Positions 11,214-21,003 of a stretch of 64,000 nucleotides of DNA are shown here, one piece after another. Within the stretch, counting starts at the first letter, position 1; each line of letters opens with the position of its first letter. Location of the stretch: the NCBI RefSeq assembly GCF_000372725.1, contig NW_005199194.1, forward strand, positions 171,912 to 235,911, in the 5' to 3' direction. The position numbers and the translations under genes are program-made. Under the pieces are notes generated by a model that saw only the letters and a program-made list of their open reading frames with translations, ran no database searches and was not told the DNA's origin. Source of the DNA: Emiliania huxleyi CCMP1516 (Eukaryota > Haptophyta > Isochrysidales > Noelaerhabdaceae).

Positions 11214-11537
11214 GGCGCCTGAGGGTCCAGATGAGTGGACATACGGTCAAGAGCTGCTCCGCAGTGTCTTTTACTGCCGCCGCCTCCAATGCGGCAGCGT
11301 CTGAGCGCGCTCGCAGCATCGGGGAGCGGCGATGGCGGGGGGAGGGAGGGGGAGAGGCAGGGGAGATGATAGCTGAACGTGCGGGGTGGCTGGAGAGTCC
11401 AATTTGCCGCGCCGCCCGTTCTGCCGCCGCGGCGGATGAGGGCGCTGCGGGCAGAAACTCGCCTGTTCTGCGCGATCGGCCGAAGCAAAGAAGTAACGCA
11501 GCGAAGCCTCCCTCTCACTTGCGTCGCTGTCCCTTGT

Positions 11538-11588
11538 CAGGAGCAGGAGAACTAGGAGAGCGCAACCAGTAGGAGGCCCGCGCCTGCC
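11538..11588 (+). repeat. Dispersed repeat fragment shared with 44146-44190
   Basis: Both places read GGAGCAGGAGAACTAGGAGA followed by GCG and, with one small indel, ACCAGTAG and GCCCGCGCCTG. The match is about 45 bases, then stops sharply on both sides. Confidence 0.75.
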
Positions 11589-11750
11589 CCCGTGCCGCCG
11601 GGTGCAACCTGTCCTATACGAGAGAGGAATCCCTGGGACCCTGTCGTGTGGGTGAACCCTGCCCAGCCCCCCTCCGTGTCGCGATGCGCTCCCCGCTCCC
11701 GTTCCCCTGTGTCCCTGATCGTCCTTACAAGATCCTGCTCGTGCAGGTGG

Positions 11751-11810
11751 GGACCCTGTCCTTCTCCCACCCCTCGTTTGGCGTGCCCGTTTTATTTATT
11801 TATTTATTTA
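11751..11810 (+). repeat. (TTTA)n-tailed dispersed repeat, copy 1
   Basis: About 60 bases running GGACCCTGTCCTTCTCCCAC through to a tail of five TTTA units. The reverse complement occurs at 62223-62284 with only a few differences. A unique body ending in a short A/T microsatellite is the usual look of a non-LTR retrotransposon or SINE 3' end. Confidence 0.75.
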
Positions 11811-12559
11811 AATCCTGCAACGTGTCTGTATTAGCGTACGATGTTGAAGGCGAGAATACCACGTTCGGATCGCTCCTCATCGCAAACCCTGTCAGCAGTT
11901 CACCTACGGGTATGTTCGTAAGAGCTACATACACTAGGTGAAGAACAGCCAGGCTCGGACTGGACACCAACGCGGTATGGGTGGACGCTAGACAGATGAT
12001 GACGACACGCACGAGCGACACACAGACACAAACAGGCTCACAAGACACACAGCCAGCTGGCTGCCACACACCCTGAGTAGGCGTACACATAACTCAGGGC
12101 CACATCCTCCCTGTCGCCCCCCCCAGCGCTCCAAGGCACCAGAAGAACAAACAGGGCACAACAAACAACAGACAACAGGAAGTGACATGCGAGGCTAGAG
12201 CAGTCTTGCTCTACCTCCAGCAATCTCGCCGGCCGGCGAGGCACGGACGAGACCGTGTGTGGGGTCATGTGAGGTGTCTATGGACGCTCTCCTCAGAGGC
12301 TAGCTGCCTACGGCTAGCCCTATCTCGCACTCACGGGCAGTGACAATTCAATGGGTGAGTGTTTGCGAGCATTCACTGAGAGAGAGAAAATGTAACAAAA
12401 AACAAATTCGGCGGCGCGCGCGCGCGCGCAGCGACCCAAGCGACCGCCCACCTCGTTGCGCCCTTGGCCTCGCGGTCGCGTCCAGCTCGTTGGGAGCCTC
12501 GCCCTCCGTCGCATGAGCCCACACCGTCGTCGTCGTCTGCGTGCGCGATCTCGGCTGTT

Positions 12560-13142
12560 ATGCACCCTCACGACGGGCGGCTCCGCGAGCTGCTGAAGTC
12601 CTTCCCGCTAAGCCTCTGCGACGAGAGCGCCTGCCGCCGCCACATCGCGTCGGCAGCATTCCGCCACGCCCCAAACCTCACATCTGCGTGTGGCGAGGAG
12701 CTCGGCGCTATGGCGAGTGATGCGGCGAAGGAGGAGGACCTCGCACTCACCCTCAAGTGGCTGTTTGACGAGGCGGAGGTGCGCGCCGGCTCTGCCAGTG
12801 CCACAGGCCCGGCGGCTCGCGTGGTCCGAAGTTCACTCTTTGTTGTCTTTGTGATGCTCCTTCATGCGGCCCTGATGCACGCGCCTCCGTCGGTGGCTGC
12901 CCGGCACGCCGAGGGTGCACTGCGTTGCCTCCACCGCCTGGCTGCTGGCGCGGTGCAGCTCCCCGAGCTGGACGAGCTCACGCAGCGGCTGCTGCCGGCC
13001 CTGTCGCCTGGTCGCCTCGCGCCGCTGCTCGAGGAGCTGCTCGAGACGTCCCGTCTGTCGGCCGCGGCACTCGCCCTGCGGTTGACGGCCGCCGCCTTTG
13101 CATCGCCGGAGCCTGGCGACGGCGGCAGCGGCTGCGACAGCA

Positions 13143-13180
<38 letters not shown>

Positions 13181-13687
13181 GCGCACGTGCTGCTACCGCG
13201 CTCTTCGCTGCCGCAGCTGCTCACCGCTGCCGCACGCCTCGCACCCTCTGCGGTCGCTGCGCTCCTTCGCACCTCCCTCGGGCGGCTGCGGGTCGAGCGG
13301 CGAGACGAACTCGGCAGGGCGCGGGCGGTGGTCGGCGCGCTGCTCGAGGTCGCGCGGGGCCTCCTGGGAGAGGAGGCGGCAGTGGCAGGTGGCGGCGAGG
13401 GAAGGGAGGGGGAGGAGGCCGCAGCCACTAGCGCCGTCGCCACCGCCGCGTGCTCGCTCGCCTTCGAGCTCCTGCCTTTGGTGGCGGACCCGCTGCTGCC
13501 CGAGCTGCAACACGGCGCCCTCGCCCTCGCCCTCGCCGCCCCTCAGCCGTGGCAGCGGGAACGGTGCCTGTCACAGCTCCGCGACGCCGTCTGCTCCTCG
13601 CACAACCACGCGCGCAAGCCAGGGCTGGTCCGATGGATGCTCGAGGTACACGGCGTCGCTCGCGGGACAGCCAAGAGCAGACTGTGA
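12560..13687 (+). CDS. Helical-repeat protein, about 375 residues, unknown
   Basis: Intronless frame from ATG 12560 (MHPHDGRLRELLKSFPLSL) to TGA 13685-13687. Leu/Ala-rich amphipathic helices repeat along the length (LHRLAAGAVQLPELDELTQR, LLPALSPGRLAPLLEELLET, SLPQLLTAAARLAPSAVAAL), the pattern of HEAT/ARM-type solenoids. A poly-Gly run at about residues 195-207 and a Glu/Gly loop near residue 285 look like insertions between helices. The C-terminus, NHARKPGLVRWMLEVHGVAR, is the least repetitive and may carry the family signature, but I do not recognise it. A further upstream exon cannot be excluded because the frame is open for about 96 bases before the ATG. Confidence 0.6.
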
Positions 13688-14179
13688 CTCTGCGAATGGG
13701 ATTCCCATTCGCATTCTTGCCGCATGTACCATTGTGGATCCATGTTCCGCGTCACCGTCAGCCAGCGCCACAGGGTTTGCGTTCTCTCTTTCGCTCGTGA
13801 TCACGTTACCCCACCTCGCCGCGAGGCGAGAGAGCGCGTCGTCGGCGCCTGCGCCCGCCTGGTCGGCGCACGGGCCACGGCGGCGTCCGGTGTGATACCA
13901 TCATTTGACAGATGCCTACTCAAAGCTAAAAATAGTTCCTCCGCCTCGCTATAGGCTCGCGCGAGACGCAAGGCACCATCCATCCTGGAACCCCTAATTT
14001 AAAGCAGCTTGCGCGGGTCCCGGCACACCCCCACCGGTCCCGACCCCGTCGACCGTGCTGGCCTCGTGCGCTGCGCCCGCCGCGCGCGCACGCCCCGCCA
14101 ACGCCGCGCCGCGCGCTCTCCACACGCACGCGCCGCCGCCCCAGAGCCCGAGCGGGCGCCGCCTCACAGCACCTCCGCC
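13688..14179. other. Convergent intergenic region
   Basis: Lies between the stops of the helical-repeat gene (+) and the HSP90 gene (-), so it should contain both 3' untranslated regions. No gene or repeat was recognised apart from a small direct duplication at 14163-14193 (CTCACAGCACCTCCG twice) over the HSP90 stop. Confidence 0.5.
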
Positions 14180-16906
14180 TCACAGCACCTCCGGCACGAC
14201 GGCCTCTCCGCCGTCCGAGTCGCCGTCCGAGCTCTCGGCCGGCGCCTCGCTCGGCACGGCGTCGGCGGGAGCGGCGGCGTCGGCGGCGGGCGGCTCCTCC
14301 TCCGCGGCCTCCTCCGCCTCGCCCGTCATGAGCGTGACCACGCGCGCGGCGAAGGCGGCCGGGTCGGCGAGCTCATACCCGCTCGAGACGGCGGCGACGT
14401 CGTACAGGAGGGTGGCGTAGTCGCGCGTGCTCGTCGCGTTGGCGTCCGCCGCGACGAGGCCCTTGAGCTTACGCACCGCCGCGTGGGCCGGGTTGAGCTC
14501 GAGGTTGGCCGCCATGCCGCCCATGCCTCCGAGGCCGCCGAGGTCGTCTCCCGTCGCGGCCGCCTGCGCCTTCATGAAGCGCTGCATCTGCGGCGACATG
14601 CCCCACTGCGGCTGCACCAGCGCGGAGGGGGAGGAGGTCAGCCGCGACGACACCTCGACCTTGTCCACCTTGTCGCCCAGCGCAGCCTTGACGGCGGCGC
14701 ACGTCGCCTCGAGCGACTTCTTCGCCTCCTCGACCTCCGCCTTCTCCTCGTCCGACTGCTCGCCGAGGTCGACGTTCTCCTTGGCCGCGTCGACGACGTC
14801 AAAGTCGCCGAACTTGCCCACCCCCTGCAGCGCGATCTCGTCGATCTGGTCGAGCGCCACCAGCACCTCGTACCCCTTCTTGCGCAGTGACTCGATGACG
14901 GGCGACGAGGCGGCCGCCGCCTTTGAGGCGGCCGACACGTAGTAGATCTGCTTCTGCCCCTCCTTCATCCGGCCGACGTACTGCGGCAGCGTCGTGCCGC
15001 TCGCCTTTGGCTCGGCGGTCGAGGTGAAGGTGGCGAGCTTGAGGAGGGCGTCCTTGTTGTCGCGGTCCTCGATGACGCCGACCTTGATGTAGCGGCCAAA
15101 GTTGGAGGAGAAGCGGGCGAACTTGTCTTCGTCCTTCGCGATGTCGCCGATCATGTCGAGCGCCTTGCGGACGAGGCGCTTGGAGATGATGGAGAGCACC
15201 TTGCTCTTCTGGAGGATCTCGCGAGAGACGTTGAGCGGCAGGTCCTCCGAGTCGACCACGCCCTTGATGAAGGAGAGCCAGCGCGGCAGCAGCTGCTCCT
15301 CGAAGTTCTCCGAGATGAAGACGCGCTTGACGTACAGCTTGACCGGCTTGACCTTGTCGTTGAACATGTCCTGCGAGAGCTCCCACGGCACCGAGGAGGG
15401 GAGGTAGAGCAGCGCGCGGAACTCGACCTGGGGCGAAAGGGCGGGGAGCGAGCGGGAGGGCGGAGTGAGCCAAGGCGGCGAGGCGGCGAGGCGGCGTCGG
15501 GCGGGCCCCGCCTGCCCCTCGAGCGAGAAGTGGACGTGCGCGTCGGGCTCGTCGTACGCGCGGAAGGTGGCCTTGTAAAACTCGGAGTACTCGTCCTCCT
15601 CCACCTCCTTCGGCGGCCGCATCCAGATCGGCTTGGCCACGTTGATCGTCTCCCACTCGTTGCTGGTCTTTGGCACCTGGCGCAGAGGAGGAGGAGGAGT
15701 GAAGACTGGAGCAGAGGAGGAGGAGTGAAGAGGCGGCGGGTGGTCTGACGGCCGCCGCTCTGTCTCCTGCGCCGTCTTGGCTTGCGGCCCCACTCCGCTC
15801 CTCCCTCCCCCTCCTCCTACTCTGCCGCACCGTCTTGGTCGGCGGCTCCTCCCCCTCCGTCGCCTCGGCGTCTGGGTCGGGCACGGTCTCGTACTCAGTC
15901 TTCTCCGTCCACAGGGCGATCGGGAAGGAGATGAACTCGGAGTAGCGCTTGAGCATGTCGCGCAGCGTGTAGTCCGACACGTACTTGTCCGCGTCCTCCT
16001 GCAGAGGGGCGCGGGCCGCGGTCAGAGGCGAAGGCGCGGGGCTGGCGCGGGGGATCGGGGCGGCTGCGGGCGAGCTGCTGCCGCGGCGCGGTGTGCTGCC
16101 GCGTGTGTCGCGTGTTGAGGTGCAGCGTGGGGCGCGTGCCGGCCGTTGTGTCTCGGCTGCCTCTCGACTACATCTCGCGCCTTGAGGTGCAGCGTGAGCC
16201 GCGTGCCCGTCCCCTCGATCGGGGTCGAGTCGTCTTGCGAGATGGTGTACGCAGAGGCGGCCGCAGACTCCCACTTGAGCTGCTCCCCGTCCGCAGACTT
16301 GGAGACGACGGTCACCTTGTCGGCGACGAGGAAGGCGGAGTAGAAGCCCACCCCGAACTGCCCGATCAGGTTGGTCGCGTCCCCCCCCGACCCGAGCGCC
16401 TCTGTAAACTTTTTCGTGCCCGACTGCGCGATCCGGCCGAGGTTCTCGCGCATCTCCTTGCGCGTGAGGCCGATGCCATTGTCCTCGATAGTGAGCGTGT
16501 TGGTCTCCTTGTCCGCCACCACGCGAATACGCCCCTCGTACGCCGACCCGCCGTCCTCCGTCAGCGAGAGGAACCGCTTCTTGTCGCAGGCGTCGGAGGC
16601 GTTGCTGATGAGCTCGCGAAGGAAGATATCCTTGTCCGAGTAGAGAGAGTTGATGATAATGTCCATCACCTTGGCAACCTCGGCCTCGAACTCGAACGTC
16701 TCGCTGCCGTCCTCAGCCACAGCGGCGTCCGCCATCAGCACCGTCGCCGGCCGCCGCGCCGGCCGCACGTTGAGCGGCCGGCTGTCGCCGTCCGCGGCTG
16801 ACGAGGCGGCGGCGCGAGGCGCACCCGGGAAGGAGGAGAGCGGACGCGCGACAAGCGCGGCCGACGACAGCGACGCAACGAGGAGGAGCGCGAGTCTGGA
16901 GATCAT
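14180..16906 (-). CDS. HSP90C: HSP90-family chaperone, probably plastid-targeted
   Basis: ATP-dependent chaperone of about 768 residues. Exons on the minus strand: 16906-16181, 15998-15831, 15676-15512, 15427-14180, all phase 0; donors GC, GT, GC. The ATPase domain has the conserved DIIINSLYSDKDIFLRELIS, SNASDACDK, DNGIGLTRKEM, SGTKKF and GQFGVGFYSAF motifs. The middle domain shows KPIWMRPP, EFRALLYLP, LYVKRVFISENFEEQLLPRW and LPLNVSREILQKSKVL; the C-terminal domain ends in a Glu/Ala/Pro-rich tail, with neither a cytosolic MEEVD nor an ER KDEL-type signal. The N-terminus starts with a signal peptide (MISRLALLLVASLSSAALVA) and then a basic Ser/Ala/Pro-rich stretch, the bipartite leader expected for secondary plastids. 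Chloroplast HSP90 is therefore the best call; an ER form lacking KDEL is the alternative. Confidence 0.92.
16115..16215 (-). repeat. Duplicated donor junction inside HSP90 intron 1
   Basis: The end of exon 1 plus the first intron bases (plus-strand 16173-16208) recurs, with a few mismatches, about 67 bases into the intron (16106-16141). Both copies read, on the gene strand, CACGCTGCACCTCAA followed by G/C and CGCGA. The intron thus carries a decayed second copy of its own 5' splice junction. Confidence 0.7.
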
Positions 16907-17117
16907 CTGCGTGGAGTTATCTAGAGCGCCACGACCCACGTGCGTCGATCTAGCGAGCTCACGCGAAGAAAGAATCTTATCGCCGCCTCGCACAACACTG
17001 GGCACGGGACTGGCTCGCACTGGCACTAACACAGGTGCGAAGAAAGAATGCTGGTCCAGGGAGGCCGAACGAGGGGTGACGTCGAGTGAGGATGTACGTC
17101 GTGTGCGTGTCTGGTGT

Positions 17118-17660
17118 TTATTAGCTCCGAGTAGAGCTAGAGGGGGCGCTCCGCTGCTAGGGGAAACCTGGAGCGCGGACTGACCCTCGGAGACCCAGGT
17201 GGCGTTTATTTTTGCGTGGGGCGGACATCATGCCGGGGTAGGTAGGTAGGGTCTGGGCCCTCCCGTCGGGTTTTTCCCTCTCTTCACGCTGGAATTTTCA
17301 CAGCAGAAAAAGAAATTTTCCCCGGAAATCACGATGTCAACCCTCCCCAAATGGGTGATCTGATGCTTGTAGGGCTTGAGAGTGGCCTGCCATGTCACAG
17401 GAAGGACTGTGGTTGCAGGATAGTACCACCAACCATCACTCTAGTTGGTATAGTACCCCACCTTCACGCCTCCGATGATTTCTTTTTTAGTTTCCCATAA
17501 GTAAGGTAGGTAGGTAGGTAGGTAGGTAGGGGCACCGCAGGGGCCGGTCAGGTTTTTCCAGAATTTCAGCATGATGTCCGCCCCACGCAAAAATAAACGC
17601 CACCTGGGAGACCCGTGTTTACTTTACGGCCCTTTCCCTGCGAACGCGCACCCCCGGGGC
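17118..17660 (+). repeat. Dispersed repeat split by a MITE; intact copy at 32262-32372
   Basis: The outer pieces (17118-17193 and 17609-17660) match one continuous stretch at 32262-32372: TTAGCTCCGAGTAGAG, then GCTAGGGGAAACC, then ACCCTCGGAGACCC, then on the far side GTGTT and CCTGCGAACGCGCACCCCC. In the second copy the halves are directly joined, which gives an empty site for the insertion described next. Confidence 0.85.
17194..17608 (+). mobile_element. MITE-like element, 415 bases, perfect 40-base terminal inverted repeats
   Basis: Positions 17194-17233 (starting CCCAGGTGGCGTTTATTTTT) are an exact reverse complement of 17569-17608. The interior is relatively AT-rich, has GGTA tetranucleotide runs near both ends (17238-17250 and 17503-17530) and no open frame, so it is non-autonomous. 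Comparison with the empty copy at 32326-32340 allows two readings: ends at CCC with a 3-base target duplication AGA, or ends at AGG with an 8 to 9 base duplication of GGAGACCC (one mismatch in the ninth). The longer duplication would fit a Mutator- or hAT-like mover; the shorter, a CACTA- or Harbinger-like one. Confidence 0.88.
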
Positions 17661-18056
17661 TAAGAATGCATGCCGCTTTTTTGCTGTTCCCACTTGAAAA
17701 AAATCGGATGAGGGACACCTGTTTGTTCATTGGCCGGAATGAGCTCATTAGGACGAAGCGGGAGATGTATTCACACCGCAGAAACCAGACCCACAGGCAG
17801 ATCCCACGGGAAATCGAGGCGGGTGTCCCAGAAAACAGATCCCAGAAAAAACAGAGAACGCCGCAGAAACCGACCGACCCCTGGGTTTTCGGCTATGGGA
17901 AACCGCCATGGGAAACCGCAGCAGAAACCCTATGGGAAACCGAGGTCTGGTGTCTGCTTTGTGCACGAATGCTCTTTCGAGCGACGCGACAGAGGAGGAA
18001 ACGACAGAGGGAGAACGACGAGAGTCAGTGGGACGACCGCGAGGTGGCATGAAGGT

Positions 18057-18519
18057 TGCAACAACACAACCGCCTCGAGCGGCGGCACGCCCGCCTCCGT
18101 TGGCCACTCCTACGCCTTCGGCAACACCGAAGAGAAGGCCCGCCGCCTAAACATGGGCTGCAAGGCGCGCGGGCAGCCCGGCCAACCCTTCGACCACAAG
18201 AACGGCCACGGCTACGTCAAGGCGCATCGCGGTTTCTACCACGACGCGATCTTTGTCAAGCGCAACAACTTCAACCTGCTGCTCCACGAGACGTTCGGCG
18301 GCGGCTTCTCGCCCACCGCCGTTCTCAAGCTGCGCCGCCTCGCGCGCAAAGTCTCGCGCGCGGCAGCGTGCCGTCGACCGCACGGCCTACTCGCCCAAGT
18401 ACTCGCTCTCTTTTATGTCCCACCATGCAGAGCGCATCTCTCTCTCTGTTGTGCGAGGCGTGAACCGCGCCATTCGCTCTCACCTGGCAACCCTGTCTGC
18501 ACGTCTCGCGCGCGCGTGA
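18057..18519 (+). pseudogene. Degenerate mobile-element-like ORF with one frameshift
   Basis: Frame 1 reads HSYAFGNTEEKARRLNMGCK, then GHGYVKAHRGFYHDAIFVKR and LLLHETFGGGFSPTAVLKLR up to about 18360; the sense then moves to another frame, AVDRTAYSPKYSLSFMSHHA to IRSHLATLSARLARA and a stop at 18517-18519. The two halves look like one protein broken by a single-base indel near 18360. No domain was named with confidence; the basic, aromatic-rich composition, the broken frame and the second partial copy of its 3' part at 57748-57883 suggest a transposon-derived protein. It sits directly after a copy of the dispersed repeat GACGACCGCGAGGTGGCATG (18034-18053). Confidence 0.55.
18382..18518 (+). repeat. 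137-base near-identical duplicate of 57748-57883
   Basis: Starts ACGGCCTACTCGCCCAAGTA and ends in a CGCGCGCGTG run. The two copies differ by about one base over the whole length although they lie 39 kb apart, and they share no sequence on either side. It covers the last 45 codons of the degenerate element ORF. Confidence 0.9.
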
Positions 18520-18564
18520 ACAGGGCTCCAGGCCCCAAATGACGTGTGAGTGTTAGAGTTGTTT

Positions 18565-18934
18565 GGTATTGTCTGCGTTGGCGTCGTGCGCGGCCTTGTC
18601 CGCTGCCTGTCCCCGCAACTTGAGCTGCCCCCGCACGGCGACCATCGCGTTGGCGGTCTGCGCAGCAAGCTTGGCCGCCTTCGCCGATCTCTCTCGCTCT
18701 GCCGCCGCTGCCGCGTCCACGGGGCGGTCCGTCAGCGGGTCGTCGCGCAGCCGCCCGTCGGCGTCGGCAGCCTCAATCATGGCAGCGTCGGCAGCCTCGC
18801 TCATACGGGAGCGCAGCGACCTGAAACGGTCCGTCGACAAATTCGAAGCGCCCGCCGAATTCGAAACGTGCGCCGCTCCCGCCGATCTCCCGCTAACGGA
18901 CCTTACACGCCTGTAACCTCTCTTTAAGGTATTG
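18565..18934 (+). mobile_element. 356-base insertion with 7-base target duplication GGTATTG
   Basis: The host sequence GAGTTGTTTGGTATTG is followed at 18572 by unrelated GC-rich DNA; the host resumes at 18928 as GGTATTGCTAAAAATCTCTC. GGTATTG therefore occurs at both edges (18565-18571 and 18928-18934). An uninterrupted copy of the host, GTTTGGTATTGCTAAAAATC, exists in reverse at about 60673-60700. The insert has no terminal inverted repeats. Read on the minus strand it is open throughout (EAADAAMIEAADADGRLRDD, RAKAAKLAAQTANAMVAVRG-like Ala/Arg-rich helix), so it may be a copied exon or a processed fragment rather than a classical transposon. Confidence 0.8.
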
Positions 18935-18944
18935 CTAAAAATCT

Positions 18945-19125
18945 CTCTCAAGGTTGCAGCGTCCAGCGAGAATCGGCGAGGGACTGCGAAGGGAGATAGA
19001 AAGAGGCAGACGCCCAAGGGTTAGGGTGGGCGAGGGCTAGCACCACACTCCTCTCCTTAAAATCCCTGTATGGTGGCGGCGTGCCGTCCTCATCCCTCCC
19101 TTGGGTTGTGTGTTTTCTTTCTTTC
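18945..19125 (+). repeat. Dispersed repeat family A, copy 1
   Basis: Contains AGCGAGAATCGGCGAG, GACTGCGAAGGGAGATAG, CAGACGCCCAAGGGT and TCCTTAAAATCCCTGT, ending in a TTTCTTTCTTT run. The same order occurs at 43944-44140, and shorter relatives of its first 100 bases at 57640-57742 and 59485-59583. The head of the family, GACGACCGCGAGGTGGCATG, is also present alone at 18034-18053. Confidence 0.8.
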
Positions 19126-19321
19126 TTTTTACTCTCTTTCTCGACTCTCTTTCTCTTCGCCCTGTGAGCTGTGTGCGGTGGCGGGGCCTCTGCCGTTCTC
19201 CCGCCCCGGGTGAGGTGTCTTTTCTTTTTTTGGGATTCTCGTAACGACTCGGAGCGGTTTTCAAAGCAGCCGCCGTGACCGTGACCCGACACGGACCAGC
19301 GACCTCCTTTTGTCAAGAGTA

Positions 19322-19906
19322 ATGGCGGTCGCGGCGGATCGGATGGCACGGCTGCGTCTCGAAGTGGAGCATGTCGCGCGGCTACCTTCATGTAGTATCG
19401 CCGCCTTGGGATGGGCCATGGGCATGAAGCTCGGCGACAGCGTTCTCAAGCAGTCGCGGGACGTGGCGCTTCAGCAGGCTCGGGAAGCGGCGCTTCGGCA
19501 GTCTCGACCGGCGCCCGTGCGCCTCGGTATCGCAAAGAAGCCCGTGCGGAAGATGCAAAAGGCCGCAAAAAATTCGGCCACGCCTCAAGTCGCCGCGACG
19601 CCGAAAACGATGCTCGAAGGCTTTGCCTGCGCCCTCGGCGGCCCTCCCTCCCGGTCGCAAAGTGGGCTCGTCGCGCCCTCGCTATCGCCCGCGACCTCGC
19701 CCACTTTGTCGCCGATGCAGCTCGCGAGCCTCCTCTCCACGCCCGAAATCGACGGAATCATGAGCGGCGGGCTGCCGCCGCCCCTGCTCGGCTTGCCGCC
19801 GGCAGAGGCGGCCTCGGGGCCCAAGGTCGGCGGGTCGTGGCTCACGGCGATGCCGCCGGGCGGCTTGCCCTTCCAGGGCGTCATCGCAGCGCCGGGACCC
19901 TTGTGA
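19322..19906 (+). CDS. Hypothetical protein, about 194 residues
   Basis: Open frame from ATG 19322 to TGA 19904-19906. The first part is basic and helical (LKQSRDVALQQAREAALRQS with an 11 to 12 residue repeat of xxALxQxRxA), then a Lys-rich linker, then a Pro/Ser/Leu-rich tail (SPATSPTLSPMQLASLLSTP, GGLPPPLLGLPPAEAASG). No domain recognised; composition is that of a disordered nuclear protein. The upstream 150 bases hold pyrimidine-rich TTTCTTTC runs from the neighbouring repeat. Confidence is limited because there is no homology to lean on. Confidence 0.4.
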   Translation: MAVAADRMARLRLEVEHVARLPSCSIAALGWAMGMKLGDSVLKQSRDVALQQAREAALRQSRPAPVRLGIAKKPVRKMQKAAKNSATPQVAATPKTMLEGFACALGGPPSRSQSGLVAPSLSPATSPTLSPMQLASLLSTPEIDGIMSGGLPPPLLGLPPAEAASGPKVGGSWLTAMPPGGLPFQGVIAAPGPL

Positions 19907-21003
19907 GCGTCTCGCGCGCCGCGTGCTTTTTGCCGGATGCGCCCGGAATCGGGTGCGCAGATCCCCGAGGAAGAGAGTGCGCAAATGTGCGCTCCGCCAA
20001 GACAGACAACAGTGATAGTTACTACTAGGGCATGATTCCCTTTGTGCATGTGCATACATGTTACGCGTCGGTGTTGTGCACTCACGGTGAAGAGACATAC
20101 ATTTAACATGGGCGGATGGGGGTGATCGCCCACCGGCACGTGGACGTGCTGCGGCCCCCGTTAGCGTTCGTACACACACATCACACACACACACACTTCG
20201 CGTGCGCACCTGGCAACAGTGCGGACCCTACAGGCGCGACCACCCTATGGCGCCATCGGCCGACGGCGACGGCACTCCAAGAAAAGGCCGCCCCTGTCTC
20301 ACGCATGCACACCGTAGAGGGAGCGGACCGTGAGTTGAGGAAATCGGAGGACGCGACCCACTTCGCCACAGACGGTCCCGCGCCTCGCCGCTAAGACGGG
20401 TATACGACCGCGGCTCGTGTGCGTGTACCCGTCTTTGTCCGGAGTGAAAAGTCCAACGCGCTCGTCGGTGACGGCGTCCTCCAACCTGCGCCGCGCTCGG
20501 CGAACCTCGACAGCGCTTTCGGTGGCATGCAGCTCTTTGCGCCTGAAGCCTGGAGAGCAGCTCCTCTGCTGCTCACACACTCTGCACAGTTGACACAGCC
20601 TACTGTACGGCTGCCACAGCTGTCACAGCGATGGGCTCGCCCTCACTGGCCCTCAGTCACTTGTGCTGCGGCTTGTGTGAGCGACACTGCTCGGCGACTG
20701 CCGGCACACTGTGAGACCATGGGTGTGAGGTTAAACCACGCTACCAGCGCTTGGTCACATCGGCCCCGAGGTCAGATCCTTCTACTCTGTTGATGACAAG
20801 ACTTGTCTACTGGCTGGAGCCGAGCAGGAGGGCCCAGCGCACAACCCCTGGTCAACTCAGGGTCCACACCCCGTAACCTGAGTCTCTCTCTTTTTCTCTC
20901 TCTCTCTCTCAGAGTTAGGCCATGTGTTCTGCGTTCTCCTCTCGCCCCGTCCCCCGCACGGCAGCCGCGAGAGAGGGACATCTCCTCCTACGGCAGGCTC
21001 CTC
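19907..21003. other. Convergent intergenic region, nothing recognised
   Basis: Open frames are short and not protein-like on either strand. There is a CA-rich stretch at 20171-20195 and a CT run at 20884-20910, close to the 3' end of the helicase gene. Confidence 0.45.

Larger units (their letters stand above)
11214..12559. other. Intergenic region with dispersed-repeat pieces
   Basis: No supported gene. It holds a repeat piece at 11538-11588 shared with 44146-44190, the (TTTA)n-tailed repeat at 11751-11810 shared with 62223-62284, and an AC-rich stretch at 12000-12090. A GC alternation at 12410-12430 (CG)n precedes the next gene. Confidence 0.6.
16907..18056. other. HSP90 upstream region and repeat nest
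   Basis: The first 200 bases upstream of the HSP90 start are its likely promoter; no defined motif was recognised. The rest is repetitive: a repeat at 17118-17193 and 17609-17660 interrupted by a MITE-like element (17194-17608), then unplaced sequence with short frames (17730-18056). Confidence 0.6.
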
